A DNA stretch of 27,804 nucleotides from Oppiella nova. Its lineage: Eukaryota; Arthropoda; Arachnida; Sarcoptiformes; Oppiidae. The notes below the pieces were generated by a model. The model saw only the letters and a list, made by a program, of their open reading frames with translations, was not told where the DNA came from and searched no databases. The stretch's first letter is position 1. Every line of letters begins with the position of its first letter. The translations under genes were made by a program, and so were the position numbers. The DNA lies in assembly GCA_905397405.1 (NCBI GenBank), contig CAJPVJ010000334.1, positions 1 through 27,804 on the forward strand. Reading direction: 5' to 3'. Shown one piece after another: positions 9,854 to 20,445 of the stretch.

Positions 9854-12800
9854 ATGGATCTGGAATTAGCTCTCGATTTGGTAAACGATTAATGAAATTA
9901 TAAATTTATTAAATGCTTATTACTTTTAATTAGAGTAACTTTATAATGAGTTAATTGAACTCAAAGTCTCAAACTGTGTTTTGTGTCTAATGTCTGACTG
10001 TCTGTCTGTCTGTGTATGAATAGGCGAAACAGAGGGCATCGGTTTTATGGCTTCTGTCCAAAGCGTACAACAATGAGATGCCATCGGATCTGAAGGAACC
10101 CTTCTATAAAGATCACGAAGAGAATGACAGACTTAAGCCGCAAATCACGCAATCCCTGGCCAGCGCTGAGCTGTACTGTCTGGCGTTGGCCAACATCTAC
10201 TCGGACCCCAACTACCACTGTCTCAACCACTACGGCGTTATGCAAATACTTCAACGCAAAGGGGTTTATATGGTTGAGCCCAACGACGCCTCTCTCACCG
10301 AAACGGTGCTCATACAGAACGCTCCCATCAAAATGGTAGGCATTCCCATCACTATTGCAATCTATGTCTGATATATGATCTCATGTCTGCTTAACTTGTT
10401 TTTTGTCTAACATTTGTTGTGTTTATAATTAATTTTGTGATTAACTCTTGTGATTAACCCCTTCTATAGAGCGCTCATATGGTTATAATCGAAGCCATAA
10501 TGACTTTGTATATAAAGGAAGTGTTGATCCCCGAGAAGGTGGCGGAAGTGGTGTCGAGGTTTGCGTACATCGAAGAGGACGAAGTTCCCGAAGATTTAGA
10601 AGAAGTGGCGATATTTTGGATAAATAAGTGTTGCGTCCGATTAAAGCAGATAATGCAGAAGGAGTTGAACTCCGATGAGAGCACCCGCGATGAGCCGACA
10701 CCTACTCTGCCAATGCTGGAAGAGTTAACCGACTTAAGTGACGGCTGCAGTTTGGCGGCTCTACTCAGCTTCTACTGTCCCGATCACCTCAAATGGCAGG
10801 AGATATGTCTCAACAAAGACATGTCTTTGGCTGACTCTATATATAACCTACAATTGGTTCAGTTCTTCTGCGAAGAGAAACTTCCCTTCAATTGCTGTTT
10901 CTTAACGTTAGAGGACTTCCTATATCTTCACGACACCATTCAGACGAATATATTGGCGTTTATCGCAGATCTGCTATTTTTCTTCGAGATACGGCCCGCA
11001 GAGTGTGTCCGACAGCCGGACCTCCAGTACGCCGTCGACGAGACGGACAGTGAGATGAATAACGGCTTATATTATCCGGATTTGCCGACACCGGCAGAAA
11101 TGAAGGCCAAATCACTGCAACATTCTTCGTGGGCCGACGAGAAAAATCTTGTCATTGAACAGCAAACAAACGGCTCGCCGCCCACACGACCCCCACGCCG
11201 CTCCCTGTCGAGCGCCAAACTCGCCAATCGGCACAAGAGTGTGTCCTCTCAGCACCCCTCCGACGAGGACGAAGAGCTCACCCGTTATTTCTCGAACATC
11301 GACTTCAAGGGCGACAACGAGGCGTCGCCCGAGATCTTGATGATCAACGAGAAGAATGCACACAAGAAGCCACTCAATACGGGCCCCAAATCTATCAATA
11401 CGTACGCCAATAATAATCGCAGAGAAAGTGTTAGGGATTCCGACGAAAACGATGTGATTTTGTCGACGTCTCCGCAAAAACAATCAAATAATAACACTTA
11501 TAATGAAATGAGTGACAAGTCTTCGTCGCAATTAACTAATTACTTCACATCATTAGCGCAAACCAATGCCAGTGCGACCACCACTCGGAGGCCGAGCGCC
11601 TCCAATGCGCGCAAATCTAATCAACAAAACTTAATGAACTCATCAATAGTTTTAGGGACAGATTCGCCGCCATTGCCGGTGACCAACACATCAAACACTA
11701 GTTTTTCTAAAAATAGTTCACAAAATTCATCAAAGATTTTACCGTCAGCTCCGCCGGAGGCCGAGTCGGTCATCAATATCGCGTATTTGCCTAAAAACGA
11801 CAAAACCTCTAATAGTAGTAATTATTTGCCGCCAGTCTCTCAGTCGAGCCAAACACTCGCATCAAAGCCCTCATCAAACACATCAACAAATAGTAATACA
11901 TTTAAGTTAAACGCATCACAAAATTCAGTGCAAACCATACCCACCGTCGGTGCGGACCAACCGTTTTATCTCCAAGAAGACGACGCCAGTAGTGGTCAGA
12001 GGAGTCTTCTGATGGCATATAATTCTCGGCCAAATGTGTCGCAAATGAGTAAAAGTGATTCAATCGACTCGTTGTTAGACGAGAACGACGCGAGAGATTC
12101 GGTCGACTCTGAGATCGCATCACAGGTTCACAACATACGGATGAAACTCGAAGAGAAGCGCCGGAAGATTGAACTCGAGAGACAAACGGCTGAAGAGGAA
12201 TGGAAGTCCAGTCGACAGAACATCGGCAAAGAGGCGTTCATGAGAGTTATCCACAAGAATGGTAACCAAGAAATACCGAATCAAGAAATGCCTAATCAAG
12301 TGATGCCTAACCAAGTGATGCACAATCCAGTGATGCCTCATATGCTCCAAAACCATCAGATGATGGCCTCTCAAGAGCTTATGAATCATCAGATGCTTAA
12401 TCATCAGATGAACCAACAGATGAATCAACAGATGATGGCACCCGATATGATGAACCATCAAATGCATGGCCAGCATATGGTTAACCATTCGATGATAGCA
12501 CCAGAATATATGAACCAACGAATTATGAGCCATCAGATGATGAACGCACCGCAAGTGATTCATCACCAGTTAGTTAATCATCAAATGATGGCAAATCCAC
12601 CACAAGTTATGTCTCATCAAATGGTCGCTCAAAACCCGAACCCATATTATATGAATTCTCAGCCAAATATGACAAACATGTCGGGCGTCTCCATTCCTCC
12701 ACAACAAGTGTTTGAAGAGTACACTCAACAACAGCAACAGATGTTCTCTTCTTCGCCCAACTCTAAGCCATTAATCGGCCGAACGTTTCGTGTTATGAAA

Positions 12801-14388
12801 CCCAAAGTCATGTCACCCGACGCTTCCGAACACAACTCTCCCACCCGTTCTGTCAGTGAATATTCTGACGAAGGGTTCAATAACTACGAGAAGAGTACGA
12901 AAAGCTCTTCGAGTGGTTCGACAACGAAAGAGGGCTCGACTGCCGAAGACTTTACTTCGAAAGAGGCGTTCTTTATATCGTTTGATAGCGAAGCCAAACC
13001 CAAAGCACCGAAACCCGGTCTAAGACCCAAACAAGTGAAACAACAGCAACAGATGAGACGCGAACTCAAGTCATCGCTTAACGCCCATCAGGAACGAGAC
13101 AATCAGTCATCGCCTCATCGATCGAATGGTACGTTAGATGAGACGCCGACCGGAGAGACCGGAGTTGTGAATTCGGTGTCTCCGGGCGTGGGGTTCGTAA
13201 TCGGCGCCGATTTAGTACATCCAGACATGAGTAGTGAACTAGAAATGGCCAAAAAGAAGGAGTCAATTATGTTGCAGTCACTGAAGCGAAGGGAACGACA
13301 GGAGGCCGAGAGGGCTAAGAAGGAGCAGAGTTTGGCTCAGAAACGAGAAGACGAGCGAATGAGACGCGAGAGCTCTGACCGCAAGAAAGAGGAGGAGAGG
13401 ACTAAACGGCAGTTCATTCTCGAGCAGTACAGACACCGAAAGGCTGCCGAAGAGATGGAGAAGAACGGGTCGCTGTCGTCGAAAGACTCGGTGCGCAGCA
13501 GTAGTACTCTTGTGCTAAACAGACCGTCGCGTCAACGCCTCTTCCAGAAGCCGCGGCCCAAATCGCTGCACGTCTCGGCCTCAAACATTCAGGACTACTC
13601 GTCCCTCGACTGCAACAAATCGCGTATCGTTGACGACACGGACGCCTGTGCTCTCCTCTCATCCAACTCTAACTTCTCGCGACCCGAGTCCGCGATGTCC
13701 GGCCATTCCAAGAGCTCTGCGTTTGTGACTTCGCCCACAAGTCATGGCCAACACGTTCCTCCCTTTATGTTCTCCCGATTCAGAGGCCCTCCGAGTGACG
13801 GCGCCTCCGATGCCGGCTCTGTCTATACTGAATACACGGGCCCTAAACTGTTTGTGAAGCCCAGTCAGAAGTCCAACAAAGTATTGATATTGAATGCCAT
13901 TAATGTCGTGTTGGCCGGTGCTGTGAACGCCGACACCAAAAAGAAAGTCTTAGAGGTATGCAGTGAACTGAATGTTTGTTTTGGTGTTTGAAACTAATTG
14001 ACTGATCGTATGGTTTGTTTAGCACATCAATGGCTCCGATAGTAAGCATTATTTAATTTTGTTCCGCAATGCGGGCCTACAGTTCAGAGCCGTCTATACC
14101 TATAATCCCGATCGCGAAGAAGTGTTCAAACTGTTCGGAACGGGTCCTAAGACTGTCACAAATGAATTCATCGAACGTTTCTATAAGTAATATAGTATTT
14201 ATCGATTTGTATGACAAATGGTGTTTTAAATGTGTTTTTCGTGTTTATCTCACAACAGATACAACTCCGGGAGTAAAAGTTTTGCTGAAATTCAAACCAA
14301 ACATTTAAGTGTAACAATCGATGCCTTCATTATTCATAATAATTTGTGGACCGGAAAGAGAGTAATACCTAAAAGGGATTTACTTTAG
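9854..14388 (+). CDS. Patronin: Patronin/CAMSAP microtubule minus-end-binding protein, 5 coding exons
   Basis: Binds and stabilises non-centrosomal microtubule minus ends. Coding exons: 9854-9880 (tentative, 9 residues), 10024-10335, 10470-13955, 14023-14186 and 14259-14388; introns are 143, 134, 67 and 72 bp and all phases agree; about 1372 residues. Exon 2 has the family N-terminal block (AKQRASVLWLLSKAYNN, ASAELYCLALANIYSDPNYH, KGVYMVEPND). The calponin-homology region spans about residues 114-290 (DLSDGCSLAALLSFYCPDHL, MSLADSIYNLQLVQFFC). A long disordered Ser/Asn-rich linker follows. Then come the conserved first coiled coil at 666-707 (MKLEEKRRKIELERQ..GKEAFMRVI), a Met/His-rich tract at about 711-853, a Lys/Arg/Glu coiled coil at 1037-1110, and the CKK domain from about 1236 to the end (GPKLFVKPSQKSNK, LILFRNAGLQFRAVYTY, LFGTGPKTV, LWTGKR). 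The CKK domain recognises the minus end. Exons 2-5 are secure; the first exon is a guess from a good donor (TTG|GTAAAC) and phase. Confidence 0.93.
9992..10013 (+). repeat. TCTG-rich pyrimidine tract before a Patronin acceptor
   Basis: Four TCTG units (one spaced) just upstream of the AATAG acceptor of Patronin exon 2. It probably serves as the polypyrimidine tract of that intron. Confidence 0.5.
12262..12690 (+). repeat. Met/His/Asn/Gln-rich degenerate repeat tract within Patronin
   Basis: Inside the large Patronin exon, about 140 codons are built from degenerate short units such as NQVMP, NHQM, NQQM and SHQM. Met, His, Asn and Gln dominate. At DNA level the units revolve around AATCATCAGATG-like words with scattered substitutions, so the tract probably grew by replication slippage and then diverged. 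It sits directly after the conserved first coiled coil and before the second coiled coil. I know of no such segment in vertebrate CAMSAPs. Confidence 0.8.
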
Positions 14389-15248
14389 TGTATATGAGAT
14401 TTTGTATATCAAATGAATTTATATTTAAATTTAGTTTTGTTATAAAAAAGTGATTAACATTTGAATTGTTGGAAAAATAGTATATATTATCAGTCGTTCT
14501 GTTTTATTTAAAAATGAATTCTTTTCACTACTTATTATACAAATATTTGATAAAAGACAGCATTTTTTGGTTGAATTGTTTAAAGTATTGCGAAAACTGC
14601 AGCTAATAATCGATTAACATATTAATTGAATGCCCGATACATTCCACTCGCTTTGAGTTGAGACTCAATTTTGTGAAAATCAGTATATAATTTGGAAATA
14701 CAAGTGAAACTAAACGTGTGCCTAAAAACTGAGAAATGCTTTCTTGCATTGAAATGATGTGATGCTTAATATATTCAATAATTTATAGAATTCTAATTAA
14801 TTCATTAATTGTATTAATTTTCTGTGAAATGATCGCATTTCGCTCTCATTTTTCTAATCTCTGTTCATCTAATTATATAAATATACTATAAATAAATATA
14901 TTATTATATACAGTAAACGATTATATAGTTTTAAAACTACACCTTCCGTTTAAAACGCCTTTTTATATAATTGTTTTAATTTTTTGGCTTAAATCTTGAT
15001 TCTAATCGCTATTTTAAACTACTGTGCCATTGAAACCCATTCACCAACACAAACGCATATGTTTTAAACTCATTTAAAAGTTAAAATCGTTTTAATAAAA
15101 GCTTTTTTTAGTAATTATTTAACAATTTTTAATAATTATCTCATCAATAAAAGCAATTTTTATGTTGTTTACTAAAAATTAAATAATTGTTTTATATAAC
15201 CATATAATTGATGAGTAAATGTAAAAACCAAACCAAAGGTTGAGACAA
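14389..15248. other. Convergent spacer between Patronin and AIMP1 stops
   Basis: 860 bp of very AT-rich DNA holding the 3' UTRs of Patronin (+) and AIMP1 (-). An AATAAA on the plus strand at 14891-14896 is a candidate Patronin polyadenylation signal about 500 bp past its stop. I saw no AATAAA on the minus strand close to the AIMP1 stop. No coding frame is supported. Confidence 0.5.
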
Positions 15249-16356
15249 TCATTTGACGACAACGTTGGACAATGTTTTGGCGGTCACTAAGCCTTTGGAC
15301 TCTACTTTAAACGGCTCGCCCTTATAAGTGGCCACACATTGCGAGTCGGTCTTCAAGTCGGGTGCGATTTGTTCCCAAATCTTCTTCTTTGGATTCAGTT
15401 GCGAATCAGCCGTTCCTTCCGTTAAGAAGCGATGGATTTAATACAAAATAAGATGCAAACAAATAGCGAATATAATAAATACCCGGATACTTATCAAAGA
15501 CCACGCGATCGCCGGGAACGGAGCCCTCGGGCGGCGACAGTATTTCCACCTTTTCTGGAGTGGACGCACACATAACCATCGCTTCCGAAGTGATTCCTCG
15601 CATTTTTGCCGGCTTTAGGTTACATAAGACCACAACTAATCGGTTGTTCATCTCCTCCAACGGCACAAACTTCACTAAACCGGACACAACTGTCCGCGGC
15701 TTCTCTTCGCCACAATCGATGTCCTCGACGTACAGACTGTCGGCGTCGGGATGTCTTTTGGCAGATAGGATGCGACCGACCCTTAAGTCTAGTCGCGAGA
15801 CATCCAACGGCTTATTGTCGTCGGCATTGGCTGAGGGCTTGTTTGCACCCACTTTGGGCTCCTTCTTCGGCTTCTCCTTCTTCTCAGTCTTTTGTGACAC
15901 TCTTGTGTTGTCGACGCCATCGAGTGGTGTCTTCTCAGAGGTCTTCGCGTCACTCAACACTCCATTGGGCGTCGGTTTGCAGACAAACACCGCGTTTGGG
16001 TCTCGTTTGGCCTCCAATTCATTCAAAGTGGTCACCAATCGGTTCACTTCTGCCGTCAGACTCTTGTTCTCGTGAGTGAGTCGTTGTCTCTCGACATTGA
16101 TCTCCTCTGCGGTCAACACGTGTTTCGTTGCTTTCGCTTCAATGGACCGCTCTTTGAGTGCAATCTTTTGCTCCAAATCACGGATTTTCGACAATATTTT
16201 TATGTGATTTGTGTTGATCTCATCGATAATCTTATCCATTGATGTCATTACAAGATATCTCAGGCGATGTCCTCTGATCTGAACCAACGGTTTGCTTACA
16301 ATTGTCTTCAAAAGCACTGAAATTACAAGTTTTGGCCCAAAAGTCGTGAAAAACAT
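15249..16356 (-). CDS. AIMP1: AIMP1 (p43/EMAP-II precursor), multi-tRNA-synthetase complex scaffold
   Basis: Auxiliary scaffold of the cytoplasmic aminoacyl-tRNA synthetase complex; its C-terminal EMAP-II domain binds tRNA. Exon 1 is 16356-15483 and exon 2 is 15415-15249, joined in phase 1 across a 67-bp intron (GTATTT..GGAAG); 346 residues. Residues 40-118 are a Leu/Glu/Lys-rich coiled coil that docks on partner synthetases. A Lys-rich linker follows at about 155-170. The OB-fold tRNA-binding domain starts near 184 ([51 protein letters not shown]). The EMAP-II tail has [21 protein letters not shown] and TLSNVVVK. The first 36 residues are not obviously conserved; ATGs at 16248 (MTSMDK) or 16239 would give a product nearer the usual 312 residues. 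Divergent from the helicase gene. Confidence 0.94.
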
Positions 16357-16933
16357 TTACCGATTCATACATAAACAACGTTTCGATATATTAGACGGGG
16401 GTTTGAGTGGACGAAAGGGGGGTTAGTGTGCAGTGAATGCAATCAATTGGTTTGAAATATAATTGAGTGCAACTCATTGCTTCACATTTATGTTTAGCCC
16501 CACATGTGGTCTACGAGTTTCAGTCATTTTCCACTCAATTTAGACTTTTAATCAACTTTTTATGAATTAATTATGAATTTCTAATTCATTGCCAATCAAT
16601 GCAAATGGTTTCACGTTTACGTCAACCCTTTCAACACGTAATGCATTGAATGCGGGATTCAATGTATTTCGTCAATCATTTGTCAAAAGTGAATGATTAT
16701 CAGAAAAGGGCTCAAATGAAGTGCACTATAGACTGTCGACTCATTACTTTTTATTTCTACATTTGTCAGCATTTATTTAATATTGACTGCGAGTACCGTA
16801 TAATTTCGCTATGAAAGTCAGACCAAAGGATTAAACATTTCACTATTCATTGAACTCAATATTAATTTACAAATTAAACAATATTCAAGTATATATTTAT
16901 TCACAATAATGAAAAGTTCATTATACGTATTCA

Positions 16934-16939
16934 CACGTG
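16934..16939. promoter_or_regulatory. E-box CACGTG
   Basis: CACGTG inside the longer palindrome ACACGTGT, about 30 bp upstream of the TATA motif of the helicase gene. It is a typical bHLH-type site, supported only by sequence and position. Confidence 0.3.
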
Positions 16940-16966
16940 TATTACACAGAGTGTGAGTAATAAGTG

Positions 16967-16976
16967 TATATAAAAG
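16967..16976 (+). promoter_or_regulatory. TATA box of the DDX5-type helicase gene
   Basis: TATATAAAAG followed directly by GC-rich CGCGACTCGACTG, 271 bp upstream of the helicase ATG. The change from AT-rich to GC-richer DNA about 25-35 bp downstream fits a transcription start near 16995-17005. Confidence 0.55.
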
Positions 16977-16999
16977 CGCGACTCGACTGTAGCTGTGAT

Positions 17000-17007
17000 T
17001 GACGTCA
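17000..17007. promoter_or_regulatory. Palindromic CRE motif (TGACGTCA) at the helicase promoter
   Basis: Perfect TGACGTCA about 33 bp after the TATA motif, so at or just past the likely start site. ATF/CREB factors bind this octamer. Confidence 0.4.
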
Positions 17008-17247
17008 GAGTCGTGAGGAAACGGAAGTGTCGAGCGTTTGAGTCGAGGATTGCATTCATTTTTAAGGCAATCATTGATTGAGTCTATGATTGAGTCGTTG
17101 TTTCATTGCTCTCACCATTGAATGCAACGTTTGAATCGATTTTAATAGCAATTGAATTACAATTAGATTTGATTTTTATATAAAAACTATTTATTATAAA
17201 AAGTATTTATTTGTCATCTGAAGAGACAATCGCCTGAATAGAGAGAT

Positions 17248-19677
17248 ATGTCTTACTATCCGACGAATGGGACCACAGATGTGGCCATCACTGGGACCTC
17301 TGCCACCGCTGCCATTGTCTCCCATCAGCCGCACCACCAAAACGGCCTCAATCTGCGAGTGGATCCCAATTTGGATGCGAAGGAGTTTTGGCGTAAATAC
17401 GACATCACTGTCCACGGGAAGGACGCGCCCCTACCGCTCATGTCGATGGTGTCCTACAAGTGGCCGCAACGCATACAGGAGGCCCTGGAGGCGGACCAGT
17501 TCACGGCCCCCACACCCATACAGTGCCAGTCGTGGCCCATCGCACTGTCCGGTCGTGATCTCGTGGGAGTGGCGCAGACGGGCTCCGGGAAGACGTTGTG
17601 CTATGTTTTGCCCGCTTTTGTCAAAATACTCAAAGATCGGCCCCAAAGAGGCCCCAAGTGTCTGGTGTTGGCGCCCACTCGCGAGTTGGCCCAACAGATC
17701 CAGGAAGTGGTCCGCAGATACCGGTTCGCCAACAACGTGTGTCTCTATGGCGGCGCCTCCAGAGGCCCACAGATGAGGCAATTGCGTGAAATGAATCCGC
17801 AGATTATAATCGCAACGCCCGGACGGATGATTGACTTCGTGGAGAGCCGTACTGTAGACCTGCGGACAGTGGACTACCTGGTGCTGGACGAGGCCGACCG
17901 CATGCTTGACATGGGCTTTGAGCCACAGCTCAAGAAAATCATCGCTCAGTTGCCTCGAGAGCGCCAGACCCTCATGTGGTCGGCCACGTGGCCCAAGGAG
18001 GTGAAGGCATTGGCCGCCCAATACATGGCGGACTACATTCAGATCAATGTCGGCGGCACTGAACTGACGGCCAACAAGAATATCAAGCAATACGTGGAGG
18101 TCTGCGAGGAATTCGACAAAAAGCAGAAACTGTTTGATCTGTTGACGAAGATTAGAGCCGATTCTCGAGAGAATAAGACGATTATCTTCGCGGAGACCAA
18201 ACGCAAGACCAATGATTTGGCGAATGAGTTGCGCGCCAGTGGATGGCCGTCCGCCTGCATTCACGGCGATAAACCACAACACGAGAGGGATTGGGTTCTC
18301 AAAGGTATGCCATTGTTTTAGATGTCTTATGAATGGCTGACTAATTGGTGATATCTGTATAGAGTTCCGAACGGGTCGTTCCCCTATTCTTGTGGCCACA
18401 GACGTGGCCGCCCGTGGATTGGGTAAGTCATGAGTTTTTGTTGACAACCCTTACAACAGTTAGTTAACAACTGCGAGAAATGATTGAAGAATTGCAGACA
18501 ATTGTAACAATTGTGAGTCAATCGCATCTGGGTTTGTATTACCGGTTCCGGTAATAAATGGCTTTTAAATAAATTAGGCGTAAGTTTCGTGAATCGGATT
18601 TCGTTGTAAACCGGAATCGGATCACAAGAAACTGTTAGACATTGAGTGGCAAACGGCATGAAAATGAGATTAAATGCAAATACAGTTAATGAAAACACTA
18701 ATAATCGGCGCTCCTATGATCCATGTGCTGATGTATTAACTGTTAAAGAAAAATAAAACAAAAATTCTCCGTGAGTGGCATACTATCTTACCTCAGCTTA
18801 TATACGCTATGACGGCATATACAACCGAGATAAAACATACATAACCACGGAGAGAATGGAGGTACAGGAGGATCAGAGTGAGGACTAACTCATGCCTGGA
18901 TGCGAACCATACACTCAGTGCTGCCTTTCAATCAATTATCGGTAAAATTGTATTAATTTTGTTTTATTGGCTCTTAAACTAATTGTAAGATTTGGTAATA
19001 TTATAGACTATTGTTTAGTGTTTTTGCCATTTTGTTAGACTTACTGTACTTTCCATGTGTTGTCACTTCCATTGACTTAACTTTACTTTCGTTATATTCA
19101 CGAATAACTAATCTATTGAATGACTGAATACACAGATGTGGACGACATTAAGTGTGTAATCAATTATGATTATCCAAACTCTGGTGAGGACTATGTCCAC
19201 CGAATTGGTCGTACCGGTCGTCGCGATAAGAAGGGAACGGCGTTTACTTTCTTCACGTCTGCGAACGCCAAACAGGCGAATGAGTTGATCGATGTCCTCA
19301 AAGAGGCCGAACAGGTGATCGAACCCAAGCTCTACGATTTGGCCCAACAGTCGAGATACATGGGTAACAACAAACGGCGCCGCTATGGACACGTCGGTGG
19401 TGGCGGCGGTTGGAGTAACGGCCGCTCCAATGGATACGGCGGATCCGGTGGAGGAGGTAGTGGTGGCTATAAGCGTAAGTTTGAGGGACAGAATGGCGGT
19501 CCCGACGCCAAGAGACCCGTGAGAAGAGATTATGACTCATCCAGTAGTAAACGATTTGGATCTCAAAGTTCTTCTTATACTAATGGTTATAATTCTCAGA
19601 ACAAGAGTTCAGTCACTTCTAACTCCTACTCGTCCAACGGAACGGTATCCGCCAACCGGTACAGCAGTTGGGATTGA
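17248..19677 (+). CDS. DEAD-box RNA helicase, DDX5/DDX17 (Rm62/Dbp2) family, 3 exons
   Basis: ATP-dependent RNA helicase of the p68/p72 subfamily, nuclear, acting in splicing, transcription and RNA remodelling. Exons: 17248-18304, 18363-18422 and 19136-19677, both junctions phase 1, introns 58 and 713 bp; 552 residues. Motifs: Q-motif region [13 protein letters not shown] (85-97), Walker A AQTGSGKT (109-116), PTREL (143-147), GGA (168-170), TPGR (190-193), DEAD (214-217), SAT (245-247), [15 protein letters not shown] (338-352), ARGLD (369-373, split by the long intron) and HRIGRTGR (394-401). [10 protein letters not shown] and a Gly-rich then Ser/Asn/Tyr-rich tail end the protein; the tail lacks clear RGG boxes. 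The 60-bp middle exon carries the strand before motif V. Orthologues are called Rm62 in flies and DDX5/DDX17 in vertebrates; sequence alone does not split these, so no symbol is given. An AATAAA at 20017-20022 fits its 3' end. Confidence 0.95.
18423..19135 (+). other. Long (713-bp) intron inside helicase motif V
   Basis: GTAAGT donor and ACACAG acceptor interrupt the ARGLD motif between Leu and Asp. It is ten times longer than most introns in the window. It holds a 20-bp near-perfect hairpin at 18537-18556 and 8-bp complementary arms TCTCCGTG/CACGGAGA at 18766-18773 and 18846-18853. Much of 18421-18910 is less AT-rich than neighbouring introns. Retention would meet an in-frame stop soon after the donor. 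Yeast DBP2 and vertebrate p68 also have a long intron in the 3' part of the gene, used for autoregulation in yeast (recalled, not checked). Confidence 0.7.
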
Positions 19678-20016
19678 TTTCTAGCGAAACTTAACTATTA
19701 ATTATAATTATTATTAATTTCCATTTCCATTATATTTAACGTCTCTTTTTTCATTTGGAACTTATTTTTCTAATAATAGTCTTAATTATAAATTGATAAT
19801 ACATTTTGAGATCTATTTAGCGCTCAAATTAGTATTTTAGTAAATGTTTAGAATCTAAATACCATTTTTAGAGTATTATTATTATTATTATTATGTATGA
19901 AAACCATTTCGTGTATTGTTTTGTGTAATCTTTTTAATAGCTATTTAAAGAAATGTCTCAAATTTTTGAACATATCTTAAGTTCTCACAAATTGATGTAA
20001 ATTGTAATGTTTTGCA

Positions 20017-20022
20017 AATAAA
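20017..20022 (+). terminator. Polyadenylation signal AATAAA of the helicase gene
   Basis: AATAAA 340 bp past the helicase stop, followed within about 25 bp by a GT-containing stretch (TAATGTGTAACG), as expected of a cleavage/polyadenylation site. Confidence 0.55.
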
Positions 20023-20190
20023 TGCATTTTAATTGATTACTAATGTGTAACGTTTCATTTATATTAAATTGATAATTTATATTTATTGACAGTATTTGAT
20101 GTCTAACTGTTTTGTACTGATTGGATTAAAGGTATAAAAGTCTTACCGTTTCTGTGGCTGTACTGAATCCACAATTTATTGAATCAATTT

Positions 20191-20445
20191 ATCAAATAAG
20201 TGCTAATAAATGATTGAACCATTAATCTTAAAAAGTAAATCATTAAACACTTTATTTTAACTTTTATTTAATACACGATTAGTCAATAACTTTATTATGA
20301 GATATTGGTATTGATATAATCAAATAAGTGCTAATAAATGATTGAACCATTAATCTTAAAAAGTAAATCATTAAACACTTTATTTTAACTTTTATTTAAT
20401 ACACGATTAGTCAATAACTTTATTATGAGATATTGGTATTGATAT
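20191..20445. repeat. Perfect 127-bp tandem duplication separated by 1 bp
   Basis: 20191-20317 and 20319-20445 are identical over 127 bp, with a single A between them (period 128). The unit starts ATCAAATAAGTGCTAATAAA and ends TATTGGTATTGATAT. It lies in non-coding DNA past the helicase 3' end. Exactly 127 identical bases is a common maximum k-mer length for short-read assemblers, so a graph-overlap artefact is likely. Confidence 0.9.

Larger units (their letters stand above)
16357..17247. promoter_or_regulatory. Divergent promoter region between AIMP1 and the DDX5-type helicase
   Basis: 890 bp between the two start codons, AT-rich with GC-richer ends. Near AIMP1 there are G-runs at 16397-16422 (GGGGG and GGGGGG). 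An octamer ATGCAAAT sits at 16599-16606. Repeated words of the TGAATGCA/ATTCAATG type are scattered across 16430-16700. Near the helicase are the E-box, TATA and CRE motifs listed separately. No coding frame is supported. Confidence 0.5.

Noticed and set aside
12120-12566. 148-residue His/Met/Leu-rich open frame on the minus strand
   Set aside because: It is the antisense shadow of the Met/His/Gln-rich tract of Patronin, whose CAT/ATG-rich codons avoid stops on both strands.
15560-16079. Two plus-strand frames of 157-171 residues opposite AIMP1
   Set aside because: Antisense of the conserved AIMP1 exon; composition is Ser/Arg-rich shadow sequence without motifs.
17431-18447. 338-residue open frame opposite the helicase
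   Set aside because: Antisense of the GC-richer helicase exon; no family motif, and it runs across the exon-intron borders of the real gene.
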